From: Alistipes sp.
GTDB lineage: Bacteria; Bacteroidota; Bacteroidia; Bacteroidales; Rikenellaceae
Length of the DNA: 64,000 nt
Reading direction: 5' to 3'
Assembly (NCBI GenBank): GCA_017532885.1
Contig: JAFXIS010000054.1
Span: 97,038-161,037, forward strand
Shown: positions 43,217 through 51,966 of the stretch, in pieces
Layout of the letters: every line of letters starts with the position of its first letter
Numbering within the stretch: position 1 is the stretch's first letter
Notes under the pieces: model-generated
Told to the model about the DNA's origin: nothing
Seen by the model: only the letters and a program-made list of their open reading frames with translations
Database searches by the model: none
Position numbers and translations under genes: made by a program

Positions 43217-44740
43217 TTACTCCAACCTCGACACCTCGACCGACAAATTCGCGTCACACTTCTTCACCGCATTTGCCACGCGCTGTGCCACAGCCTCACT
43301 CTCAAACATTCCCACAACAAAGCTGTCATCCGACAATCTCGACACCTGGCAACCCTTCGCCATGGAGTCTATAACATCCAGCACCATATCATCCAAAACG
43401 CCACCTTTAATAATCAGGCGATACGACACACTTCCCGTCACACCCGCTGCCGAGAGGTTTGTTTTCCTTCCGTCGCACCACTCAACAATGCGGGGATTAC
43501 GGAAACCCTTCTTCAGCATTGCAGCCACAGCTGCCTCCGCCTCGGCGCGCGTACGCAAACCACCTGCGTAGTAGCTGTAACGCCCGTCCTGCTCCTTCTC
43601 AACATAGAGGGGCACAGCTCCACGGAAGATTGAGGTGGCCTGCGGTAACTTATAAGTACCCAGTAAAATACGATATATCGTACCATACTCATAAACCACA
43701 CATTCCGGCACGGGATTCGACGAATTATATGGCGTACGCGAGCGGAACTCAATAGGTTCATAATCGACAAACGAGCGTCGCTCAATATCCATAATCGGCA
43801 AGCGATAGTCGATTTGCAGCACCGTACGCGAAACATTCGACAACGAGTCAATAGAGCGGGGCAGATTCAACAACTTCGCCACACACACCTCGTAATTCAG
43901 CACCACAGGCTTCTGCAAGCAATAATCCACCACAGCCTCCGAAGAGCAGTTATCCACAAGCATCATCTGCTGCTGTCGTGCCTCCGAATTCAGGTTCTCG
44001 GTAAGCTCCAAGATATCCTCGCGTCCCTCCTTCTCCAAAAAATAGGAGTAGACATATGTTTTCTGGTCAAAAATCTCGGTCCACAGCTTCGACAAGCGGC
44101 GCTCAATAACGAAATTCTCATCCTGCACCGCAGCAATAGAGGCATAGATATCTTCAGCCTCCGACTCGGTAGAGGCCTTCAAGTACTTATCATACAACGA
44201 CTTCACCTTGTCGTAATTCGCAACATACTGCTGGGCATAACCATACGCCTCCGCCTCGCGTTTATGCACATCAAGCAACACCTGATAATCCTCCTCAAAG
44301 AGGCTCTCGCGGAAATAACGGTTATTAAATATCGAGCCCGACGCCTGCCCCTCGGCTGAGGCTACATTGGCGATATTCGACAACACATGTTCCTGCTCGA
44401 TAGCATGGATTTTATCCACCAATTTTATCTTCTCACGACGCAGCGCCAGCATATTGGCCTCGACCTCATGCAGGATTGTAGATAACGAATCTATATTCCT
44501 ATACGCCAGCGAATCGCGCAATTCAGCCATATCGCGCATATCGCGGCGCAAACCACTCATAACATTCGCAAGCGAATCACCCCGAGTCATCAGCTGCACA
44601 TCATAACGCAACAAATCGACATAAGCCTTATTACCCGCCAATTCGGGAATTCTGACCGCAACCTCCTGCGCCATCACATTCGCCGTTCCAAGCAAGGCAA
44701 ATACCCCTAAAAACGCTATCTTTAAGCTCCTAAACATCAT
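43217..44740 (-). CDS. Secreted protein with two SPOR-like modules
   Basis: 507 residues with a signal peptide (FRSLKIAFLGVFALLGTANVMA-QE). The middle (about 20-330) is helical and charged, with coiled-coil tendency. The C-terminal 160 residues hold two repeats of SPOR shape: YRILLGTYKLPQATSIFRGAVPLYVEKE ... YYAGGLRTRAEAEAAVAAMLKKGFRNPRIVEW, then YRLIIKGG ... DDSFVVGMFESEAVAQRVANAVKKCDANLSVEV. SPOR domains bind denuded peptidoglycan at septa; binding here is inferred. ATG 44740 overlaps the trkH stop (ATGA), which decides the start over GTG 44749. Confidence 0.75.
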   Translation of the reverse strand: MMFRSLKIAFLGVFALLGTANVMAQEVAVRIPELAGNKAYVDLLRYDVQLMTRGDSLANVMSGLRRDMRDMAELRDSLAYRNIDSLSTILHEVEANMLALRREKIKLVDKIHAIEQEHVLSNIANVASAEGQASGSIFNNRYFRESLFEEDYQVLLDVHKREAEAYGYAQQYVANYDKVKSLYDKYLKASTESEAEDIYASIAAVQDENFVIERRLSKLWTEIFDQKTYVYSYFLEKEGREDILELTENLNSEARQQQMMLVDNCSSEAVVDYCLQKPVVLNYEVCVAKLLNLPRSIDSLSNVSRTVLQIDYRLPIMDIERRSFVDYEPIEFRSRTPYNSSNPVPECVVYEYGTIYRILLGTYKLPQATSIFRGAVPLYVEKEQDGRYSYYAGGLRTRAEAEAAVAAMLKKGFRNPRIVEWCDGRKTNLSAAGVTGSVSYRLIIKGGVLDDMVLDVIDSMAKGCQVSRLSDDSFVVGMFESEAVAQRVANAVKKCDANLSVEVSRLE

Positions 44741-46188
44741 CTCCACCACCTTATAAAAAAGAGTTGAATCAATCCAAATATCTCTAAACGACCTAACAAC
44801 ATCAAGAAGGTCAAATTCATCTTCGTAACAACAGGCATCGCCGAGTAGTTGTCCATCATACCCACATCGCCAAAGCCGGGTCCCACATTACTTGCACAAG
44901 CCACCGCCGACGAGAATCCGGTCATCATATCGGCACCGAACAGCGTATTGAAGAATGTTCCCAGCAAAATCATCATCATAAAGGCAACCGTATAGACCAT
45001 TACGGTATTGAGCATATCCTTATCCTGCGGAATGCCGTCAATCTTGGTACGGAATATTGCCGCAGGGTGCTGCTGACGGCGCAAACGATTACGCATCATC
45101 TTGAGGGCCAACAGCAACCTATCCATCTTCAAACCTCCCGAAGTAGAGCCTGCGCAGGCACACACCAACGAGCAGAAGATAAGCACAAATATGGCAAATG
45201 AGGTCCAAGTGTTGCAATCGGCCGTAGCATAACCCGTAGTAGTTATTAGCGACACGACATGGAACAACGCATAGCGCAGCGACTCGAATACATTGGGATA
45301 TATATCCGCAAGCCACAGATTCACTCCCACAAGCAGCGCCGCAACGCCTATTATCGAGAAGTAGAAACGCGTAACCTCCGAGCGGAAGATATTATTGGGT
45401 TTACGCGTAAAAGTGGCATAAATCAAACCGTAATGGATACCCGAAACGACCATCGTCACCACCAACACCAACTCGATAAGTGGCGAGTTGAAGAATGCAA
45501 TACTATTATTCTTTGTACCAAAGCCGCAAGTTGCCGTAGCCGACATTGCGTGACACACGGCATCAAACCAACACATGCCGCTCAGCTTCAGCGCAATGGT
45601 GGCAACTATCGTAAGACCAACGAATATCGAGAGGATTATACGCAAGATAGTCTGCGTGCGATAGTTAAAGTGATCCTTCGCCAAAGAGGAGATTTCCACA
45701 TTCGAGAGCATCATTTTGCTCTTACCTATCGACGGCAATATCACCAACGCAAACATAATAACACCCACACCGCCAATCCAGCTGGTTGCCATACGCCAAA
45801 ACTGCAATCCTCGCGGCAGGGCTTCGATATTATTCAAAATCGAGGCTCCCGTAGTGGTAAAGCCCGACACACTCTCAAACCATGCGTTAATGAGCGTAAA
45901 TTCTCCGCCCCACATAAGATAGGGGAACATGCCGACGATAGACGATACAACCCAGGCTCCAACGACGATGCAATAGCCCTCCTTCTGCGAGATGGAGCTG
46001 GTTGTAGGCACGAAAATCAGGGGGAAGCATCCCAATAGCAGCGTAAGCAACGACGACATTACAAGAGGCGAATATGATGTATCCATATCGCTCACATAAG
46101 CTATACCCGCCGAGAGCAACATGAACACCGCCAACACCAACTGCACGATGCCTATATATCTGATAACTACGCTTAAACGCAAATCCAT
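44737..46188 (-). CDS. trkH: Trk-type potassium uptake protein, TrkH/KtrB
   Basis: 483-residue channel-like transporter with four pore-loop repeats. Selectivity-filter stretches include SGFTTTGASIL, ATATCGFGTKNNS, VSLITTTGYATADCNTW and CASNVGPGFGDVG. It is the membrane subunit of a K+ (or Na+) uptake system. No trkA/ktrA regulatory subunit is adjacent. It is followed with a 4-bp overlap by the SPOR-like gene and preceded 14 bp upstream by the HAMP membrane protein. Confidence 0.92.
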   Translation of the reverse strand: MDLRLSVVIRYIGIVQLVLAVFMLLSAGIAYVSDMDTSYSPLVMSSLLTLLLGCFPLIFVPTTSSISQKEGYCIVVGAWVVSSIVGMFPYLMWGGEFTLINAWFESVSGFTTTGASILNNIEALPRGLQFWRMATSWIGGVGVIMFALVILPSIGKSKMMLSNVEISSLAKDHFNYRTQTILRIILSIFVGLTIVATIALKLSGMCWFDAVCHAMSATATCGFGTKNNSIAFFNSPLIELVLVVTMVVSGIHYGLIYATFTRKPNNIFRSEVTRFYFSIIGVAALLVGVNLWLADIYPNVFESLRYALFHVVSLITTTGYATADCNTWTSFAIFVLIFCSLVCACAGSTSGGLKMDRLLLALKMMRNRLRRQQHPAAIFRTKIDGIPQDKDMLNTVMVYTVAFMMMILLGTFFNTLFGADMMTGFSSAVACASNVGPGFGDVGMMDNYSAMPVVTKMNLTFLMLLGRLEIFGLIQLFFIRWWR

Positions 46189-46202
46189 AACTTCACTTCA
46201 GG

Positions 46203-47003
46203 CTACTTTTGCACCTTGGGATTATTCACCACCGACTCAATCTTCTCCTTTAAGTCGTGCATCTCGTCACGACACTCCGTTTTCACAATAAACGGTATCT
46301 TATAACGCAGCGATTCGCCCAGACTCTTATCCATCTCGACGATGGGTTTCGCGATATAAATCATCACGAAATAGTAGAACATAAGCAAAATCACAATCAT
46401 CACAACCAACGATATAAACACCGGAGTCACAGCACGATAAGCATTGCGGCTAAGTCGCTCGGCACGCGGAGTAAGCGAAGTCTGCGCATCCGACATGACA
46501 CGCATAATGGCACCGCTCGTGATATTGTACGCCGGCAGGTACTCCTTATCATACCAACGACGACCGTCAAACGAGTCAAACGCCACAAGTGAATCCGGCA
46601 AAGAGAGTTTATATTCAATAGCACGGCTATCCAGCAGCAGCTCAACAGCATGATTCATATTAAGAGCATAACCCTCCAAAGAGTCAAAAAGTGGGGTAGC
46701 CGAGGCATTAGATTCGCTACGCGCCTGCGCAATTTTGGCACGGAAAGCCTCAAACGAATGACGACAGCTATCAGCATAGACCGTATCGCACAACACCGCA
46801 TAGTTCACCACAGCGCGGTCGTTGGCACGAATAGCATCGAGCATCGTCTCCGAAAGCTCTATACTACGACGATTACTTGCCAAAATAGCCTCTATATCGA
46901 CACTCATATGATTCAACTCATAGAGCGACACCAGACCCGAGAAAAAGAGCAATACAACAATGCTCAAAAAACCGGTTGTTATTCGTTTACGAATACCTGT
47001 CAT
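46203..47003 (-). CDS. Membrane sensor-like protein with four-helix bundle and HAMP-like region, no output domain
   Basis: 266 residues. One N-terminal TM segment (ITTGFLSIVVLLFFSGLVSLYEL), about 160 periplasmic residues predicted as a helical bundle like 4HB_MCP sensors, a second TM segment (AVTPVFISLVVMIVILLMFYYFVMIYI), then a HAMP-like cytoplasmic stretch (AKPIVEMDKSLGESLRYK) that ends after about 45 residues. No kinase, cyclase or methyl-accepting part follows. It may act through a separate partner; the neighbour trkH is 14 bp away. Confidence 0.7.
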   Translation of the reverse strand: MTGIRKRITTGFLSIVVLLFFSGLVSLYELNHMSVDIEAILASNRRSIELSETMLDAIRANDRAVVNYAVLCDTVYADSCRHSFEAFRAKIAQARSESNASATPLFDSLEGYALNMNHAVELLLDSRAIEYKLSLPDSLVAFDSFDGRRWYDKEYLPAYNITSGAIMRVMSDAQTSLTPRAERLSRNAYRAVTPVFISLVVMIVILLMFYYFVMIYIAKPIVEMDKSLGESLRYKIPFIVKTECRDEMHDLKEKIESVVNNPKVQK

Positions 47004-47027
47004 AATCAGAAAAATTTACCAATTATG

Positions 47028-47035
47028 CAAATATA
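47028..47035 (-). promoter_or_regulatory. -7 box of the HAMP protein-trkH unit
   Basis: TATATTTG on the minus strand, 24 bp before the ATG at 47003, with ATTG (47054-47057) 18 bp upstream. Confidence 0.55.
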
Positions 47036-47092
47036 TGAAAATTAATCGTAATACAATGATTTTTCGGCTGCGAAAAACATATAATTCGGAAA

Positions 47093-48388
47093 TTATTCCA
47101 CAATTTCGGCAATTACATCGCAATTTGGCTCAATCGAAAGCAGGCGCACGCGACAAATCTTATTTATCATTTCGCGACGATAAGGCATCTTTACGCGGAC
47201 ATAGTTGCCCGTATAGCCGAACATCATGCCGCCCTTTATAGTGCTTTCAAACAGCACCTCCGCCTCCTGTCCGACCATAGCCGCACAAAAATCATAATGC
47301 AACCTTGCACTCAACGCCTCCAAACGCTCAACTCGCTCGGTCGATATGCGAGAGGGTACTTTATCGGGCATGTCCACAGCCGGAGTACCCGGACGCTCCG
47401 AGAATGGGAATATATGAAGGAACGAAGCATTCACCCGCTCCAACAGGTCATAACTCTGCTGAAAATCCTCCTCCGTTTCACCCGGAAATCCCGTAATAAC
47501 ATCTATTCCGATGAAGGCATCGGGCATAAGTTCACGCACCTTGAAAATACGGTCGGCAAAACGCGCCGACGAGTAGCGGCGACGCATCAATCCAAGTATC
47601 TTATCCGAGCCGCTTTGCAGGGGTATATGGAAGTGATGTTGAAATTTAGGTGACGAGGCGCAAAACTCTATTATCTCGTCAGTTAGCAAATTAGGCTCAA
47701 TAGACGAAATGCGATAGCGTTCAATACCTTCAACCTCATTCAACGCACGCAATAAATCGATAAATTTCTCACCAGTCGAACGCCCGAAATCCCCGGTATT
47801 TATACCCGTAATGACAATCTCCTTTAAGCCCAATGCCGCCACCTGCTCCGCCTCACGCACCAAGTCGGCAATCGGCATATTTCGGCTTGCACCTCGAGCG
47901 TAATGGATAGTGCAATAAGCACACTTATAATCGCACCCATCCTGCACCTTCAGAAACGAACGCGACCTATCGCCCGACGAAAAGGCTGCGAAAAAACGGG
48001 TTATATCGTCACAATGACACGATGTAAGGCATTTTCCGCCCTTCGACGCAACATCAACAACAGCTTGATATAAATCGCCTTTATCGTTGTTGCTCAAAAC
48101 AATATCCACGCCGTCAATAGCTGCGACCTCGTGCGGTTTAAGCTGTGCATAACACCCCGTAACAGCGATTATTGCATTCGGGTTACGACGATTGAGTTTG
48201 CGTATCAAATTACGGCATTTCTTATCGGCATGCTCCGTCACCGAGCAACTATTTATCACGCAGATATCACTCTCTTCATTCACACCCACACGCTGAAATC
48301 CACCCTCCTCGAATTGGCGGGCGATAGTGGAACTCTCCGAAAAATTCAGCTTGCAGCCGAGCGTATGAAAACTTACTCTTTGTTTCAT
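47093..48388 (-). CDS. mtaB: tRNA t6A37 methylthiotransferase
   Basis: 431-residue radical-SAM enzyme adding a methylthio group to t6A at tRNA position 37. The N-terminal UPF0004 domain has FHTLGCKLNFSES, INSCSVTEHADKKCRN and VTGCYAQ (three Cys for one [4Fe-4S]); the radical-SAM motif is CDYKCAYCTIHYARG; the C-terminal TRAM-like domain has FESTIKGGMMFGYTGNYVRVKMP. The pattern fits MtaB rather than MiaB or RimO. It seems to stand alone, divergent from the metal ABC permease. Confidence 0.9.
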   Translation of the reverse strand: MKQRVSFHTLGCKLNFSESSTIARQFEEGGFQRVGVNEESDICVINSCSVTEHADKKCRNLIRKLNRRNPNAIIAVTGCYAQLKPHEVAAIDGVDIVLSNNDKGDLYQAVVDVASKGGKCLTSCHCDDITRFFAAFSSGDRSRSFLKVQDGCDYKCAYCTIHYARGASRNMPIADLVREAEQVAALGLKEIVITGINTGDFGRSTGEKFIDLLRALNEVEGIERYRISSIEPNLLTDEIIEFCASSPKFQHHFHIPLQSGSDKILGLMRRRYSSARFADRIFKVRELMPDAFIGIDVITGFPGETEEDFQQSYDLLERVNASFLHIFPFSERPGTPAVDMPDKVPSRISTERVERLEALSARLHYDFCAAMVGQEAEVLFESTIKGGMMFGYTGNYVRVKMPYRREMINKICRVRLLSIEPNCDVIAEIVE

Positions 48389-48448
48389 GCTAAAACATCT
48401 CTTTTTCCACCGCGAAAATACAAAATCTTCTCACAACGCGGAAAAATT

Positions 48449-48480
48449 TTTGATATAATCCACGAAAATCGGTACTTTTG
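48449..48480 (+). promoter_or_regulatory. Promoter of the ABC permease-lptF/G-fmt unit
   Basis: TTTG (48449-48452), 20 bp, then TACTTTTG (48473-48480), a full match to the Bacteroidota pattern, 29 bp before the ATG at 48510. Confidence 0.7.
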
Positions 48481-48509
48481 CATGTTTTTGGCGAAGACTT
48501 AACATTGCA

Positions 48510-49328
48510 ATGGAATTTATTGCCGACATATTTCAGTATTCATACCTCTCGAATGCCCTCATAGCCGCTATTCTGTGCGGTATTTTGTGCGGCATCGTTG
48601 GCACCTACATCGTATCGCGACGCATGGTATTCCTATGCGGAGGTATCACACACGCCTCATTTGGCGGCTTAGGCATGGCTTTATATCTGGGTATCAACCC
48701 AATAGGAGGCGCATTGATTTTCGCCATACTATCCTCACTCGGCATAGAATGGGCATCCAGCCGAGGAAAGATTCGCGAAGATTCAGCCATCGGTATCACA
48801 TGGTCTGTCGGCATGGCAATAGGAGCTCTCTTCATGAGCCTCACACCAGGCTATACTTCGGGCGACTTGGCAAGCTACATGTTCGGCAGCATCATTACAG
48901 TAACCACTACGGATGTTTATCTTTTGAGCATTCTCACGCTGCTATGCGTCGTATGTTACAGCGCATGGTGGCGCGGAATAATGTATTTGGCATTCGACAG
49001 GCAATTCGCTGCAAGCCAAGGCATTAATACGAGTGCAATATCTTATCTGATGTCGATAATCGTAGCCGTAACAATCGTCATGGCCATCAGAATCATGGGC
49101 ATAGTATTACTTTTGTCGCTCTTTACAATTCCGGCAGTCACAGCCAATGCACTCACCAAATCGTACTCAAAAATAACCTTTTGGGCAGCAATCATCGCTA
49201 CGACGGGAGCTGTCATGGGACTCTTCGTAAGCTATTATTTAGAGATTCCGTCGGGCGCAAGTATAATATTTATACTTACTTTAGCGCTTATTACGGTAAA
49301 AGTATTATCTTTGCGAAGCAAAAAATAA
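48510..49328 (+). CDS. Metal ABC transporter permease (ZnuB/MntB family)
   Basis: 272-residue ABC-3 family permease with about eight hydrophobic segments; family motifs are VSRRMVFLCGGITHASFGGLGMALYLG, TWSVGMAIGALFMSL and a C-terminal IMGIVLLLSLFTIPAVTANALTKSYSK. It should carry Zn(II) or Mn(II) across the inner membrane. No ATPase or binding protein is next to it in this window, so the partners must be elsewhere or upstream genes have been rearranged. The lptF/G-like gene begins 4 bp downstream. Confidence 0.88.
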   Translation: MEFIADIFQYSYLSNALIAAILCGILCGIVGTYIVSRRMVFLCGGITHASFGGLGMALYLGINPIGGALIFAILSSLGIEWASSRGKIREDSAIGITWSVGMAIGALFMSLTPGYTSGDLASYMFGSIITVTTTDVYLLSILTLLCVVCYSAWWRGIMYLAFDRQFAASQGINTSAISYLMSIIVAVTIVMAIRIMGIVLLLSLFTIPAVTANALTKSYSKITFWAAIIATTGAVMGLFVSYYLEIPSGASIIFILTLALITVKVLSLRSKK

Positions 49329-49332
49329 GAGC

Positions 49333-50880
49333 ATGCGACTAAAAACCATACATAAATTAGTCTTAAAATCGTACCTCGGCCCGTTGGTACTCACATTCTT
49401 CATCGTCACATTCGTGCTGATGATGAATATCTTGTGGCGTTATATCGACGAGCTTACAGGTAAAGGACTCAGCGCCGATGTCATCATCGAACTACTATTC
49501 TACGCGACTACAAACCTCATCCCTATGGGACTGCCTTTGGTAATGCTGTTCGCAGCCATCATGACCATGGGTAATTTGGGCGAGAACTACGAGTTGCTTG
49601 CCATGAAGTCGGCAGGTATGCCTCTAATCAAAATCCTGCAACCACTGCTGATTTTGGTATTTTTCCTATCAATAGGCAGTTTCTTCGTGGTAAACAATCT
49701 TGTGCCGTATGCCAACAAGAAGATGAACAGTATATTCTACGACATCCGCCAACAAAAGCAGGTGTTGGAATTTCATGACGGATTGTTCTTCAATGGCATA
49801 GACGAGAATATAAGCATTCGCCCCGAGTATCAGGACCCTGTGACGGGTATGCTGCACAATGTATTGATTTACGACAACTCGTCGGAGGGTGGAAACATGA
49901 CCACCACAATCGCCGAGTCGGGATATATCCGCTTGAGCGACGACAAGAAATTCTTGCTCATCACGCTCTACAACGGCGAAAACTACCAGCATACGCGCAA
50001 CTCGGGCTGGTATACCAAAAGCTCCATGCGCCACGACAAATTCAAGGTTCAGGAGGGTAAAATCGCAATGGAGGGCTTCAATTTCGAGCGTAAGGACAAC
50101 AGCGATATGTTCAACGGCTCGCAGACCAAGAATATCGTCGAGTTGCAGCACGACATCGACTCTTTGGATTTGAGGGTAAATGAGGCCTCTTCAAAGTCGT
50201 ATGAGCCTCTGCTGAAGGATAATATCTTCGTCAAGGATATCCAAGTTTTGCAATTACCCGACTCATTGCGCATCGACAAGAGCGAATTCAGCAACGCCTA
50301 TCTCTTGGACTCGTTGGAGGGCATGGATACACGAACTCTCAACCGAATCTGGTCGTCGGCACGCTCCGCAGCGCTCAATTCACGAAACTCGCTCACTTTC
50401 GATGAATCTACCGCCAAGGTTGCCTTGTCGCAGCTCTATCGCAGCAAAAACGATTGGCACAGAAAGTTGGCAGTACCTGTGTCGGTATTTATCTTCTTCC
50501 TGATTGGTGCGCCTTTAGGTGCTATTATCCGCAAGGGAGGATTGGGTACGCCGATTGTTATTTCGGTAGGTTTCTTCGTCTTTTACTACATCATCAGCCT
50601 TAACGGCGAAAAGGCTGCCAAAGAGGGCGTATGGGACTCTTTGCCAGGCATGTGGATATCAACCTTTATCCTAACGCCAATCGCCGTATATTTGATGATT
50701 AAAGCGACGAACGACGCCTCGTTGCTCGACACAGACTGGTATTACAACAAATACATAGCCTTTAGGGAGCGTTTCCTTGCCATTTGGAACCCCATAAAGA
50801 GTAGAGTTACCTCGTGGAAGATATGGCAAAAGATGTCAGGCATCAAGCTCCGCAAGACAAAAAACAAGAAGCATGAATAG
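49333..50880 (+). CDS. LptF/LptG-family LPS export permease (YjgP/YjgQ)
   Basis: 515 residues: three N-terminal TM segments (starting LVLTFFIVTFVLMMNILWRY), a large periplasmic domain of about 300 residues rich in beta structure, and three C-terminal TM segments (KLAVPVSVFIFFLIGAPLGAIIRKGGLG...). The GAPLGAIIRKGG motif is characteristic. LptF/G with LptB moves lipopolysaccharide out of the inner membrane. Its stop codon overlaps the fmt start by 8 bp. Confidence 0.9.
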   Translation: MRLKTIHKLVLKSYLGPLVLTFFIVTFVLMMNILWRYIDELTGKGLSADVIIELLFYATTNLIPMGLPLVMLFAAIMTMGNLGENYELLAMKSAGMPLIKILQPLLILVFFLSIGSFFVVNNLVPYANKKMNSIFYDIRQQKQVLEFHDGLFFNGIDENISIRPEYQDPVTGMLHNVLIYDNSSEGGNMTTTIAESGYIRLSDDKKFLLITLYNGENYQHTRNSGWYTKSSMRHDKFKVQEGKIAMEGFNFERKDNSDMFNGSQTKNIVELQHDIDSLDLRVNEASSKSYEPLLKDNIFVKDIQVLQLPDSLRIDKSEFSNAYLLDSLEGMDTRTLNRIWSSARSAALNSRNSLTFDESTAKVALSQLYRSKNDWHRKLAVPVSVFIFFLIGAPLGAIIRKGGLGTPIVISVGFFVFYYIISLNGEKAAKEGVWDSLPGMWISTFILTPIAVYLMIKATNDASLLDTDWYYNKYIAFRERFLAIWNPIKSRVTSWKIWQKMSGIKLRKTKNKKHE

Positions 50881-51838
50881 CAAAGATTTACGCATAGTAT
50901 TTATGGGTACGCCCGAATTTGCAACGGCGTCACTTAGAAGATTGGTTACCGAGGGTTATAATATCGTAGCCGTAGTCACTACACCCGACAAACCTGCCGG
51001 CAGAGGTCAAAAGCTCCACAAAAGCGATGTCAAAGTAGCTGCCGAGGAGTTGGGGCTTCCCATTCTTCAACCCGAAAAGCTCCGCGACGAGGCCTTCGTC
51101 GAGGCTATGCGTGAGCTTCAGCCCGACTTGGGTATTGTCATTGCATTCCGCATGTTGCCCGAGATTATTTGGTCAATGCCACGACTTGGAACATTCAATC
51201 TGCATGCATCGTTGCTACCCGAATATCGAGGTGCCGCGCCCATAAATTGGGCAATTATAAATGGCGAGAAGGAGAGTGGCATCACAACCTTCCTCTTGAA
51301 CCACGAGATTGACAAAGGTGCAATAATAGGGCAGCAGCGCATGCCCATATTGCCCGAGGATAATGTCGGAACGCTCTACGACAAACTTATGGTGGCAGGT
51401 TGCGATTTGGTGGTTGAAACCGTCGAGAAAATTGCCGCCGGCAACTATACGACCATTGAGCAGATGCACCACGACGAATCAACGCTTAAGCCAGCTCCAA
51501 AAATCTTCAAGGAGGATTGCCATATCGATTGGTCTTGGGAGGGTGAGCGCATCGTAAATTTCGTGCGTGGTCTATCGCCATATCCCGCAGCATGGGGAGC
51601 ACTCTGCAAGGGTGGTGAAGATGCCGGTTCGGCAAAGATTTTCGAGGTTAGCTTTGAACATAAGTCATCTGATATAGAGCCAGGTACAATCACTTCAGAC
51701 GGGCGTGAGAAAATCGAGGTTAAATGTGGTGACGGCATTATTCACATCCACTCGATGCAGATGGCAGGCAAGCGCCGCATGACCAACCGAGAGCTACTGC
51801 TTGGTCTACGCGATATCGAGGAGTATAAGTTCGTATAA
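50873..51838 (+). CDS. fmt: Methionyl-tRNA formyltransferase
   Basis: 321 residues. It formylates initiator Met-tRNA with 10-formyl-THF. Motifs are VFMGTPEFATASLRRL, VTTPDKPAGRGQKLHKSDVK, FRMLPEIIWSMPRLGTFNLHASLLPEYRGAAPINWAII (active-site Asn-His) and a C-terminal Fmt_C domain (LSPYPAAWGAL ... GDGIIHIHSMQMAGKRRM). Translationally coupled to the LptF/G gene by an 8-bp overlap. Confidence 0.96.
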   Translation: MNSKDLRIVFMGTPEFATASLRRLVTEGYNIVAVVTTPDKPAGRGQKLHKSDVKVAAEELGLPILQPEKLRDEAFVEAMRELQPDLGIVIAFRMLPEIIWSMPRLGTFNLHASLLPEYRGAAPINWAIINGEKESGITTFLLNHEIDKGAIIGQQRMPILPEDNVGTLYDKLMVAGCDLVVETVEKIAAGNYTTIEQMHHDESTLKPAPKIFKEDCHIDWSWEGERIVNFVRGLSPYPAAWGALCKGGEDAGSAKIFEVSFEHKSSDIEPGTITSDGREKIEVKCGDGIIHIHSMQMAGKRRMTNRELLLGLRDIEEYKFV

Positions 51839-51858
51839 GGCGAGTTTTACACCTTATA

Positions 51859-51889
51859 TTTGTTCTTTCATCTTTTTTTGCTATCTTTG
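51859..51889 (+). promoter_or_regulatory. Promoter of the glycerol-1-phosphate dehydrogenase gene
   Basis: TTTG (51859-51862), 19 bp, then TATCTTTG (51882-51889); 77 bp before the ATG at 51967. Confidence 0.7.
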
Positions 51890-51966
51890 TTATTATAGTT
51901 TTATCAATTACATGGTTATCAGCCATATAACGCACTGATACACATGTGATTATAAAAAATTACGCT

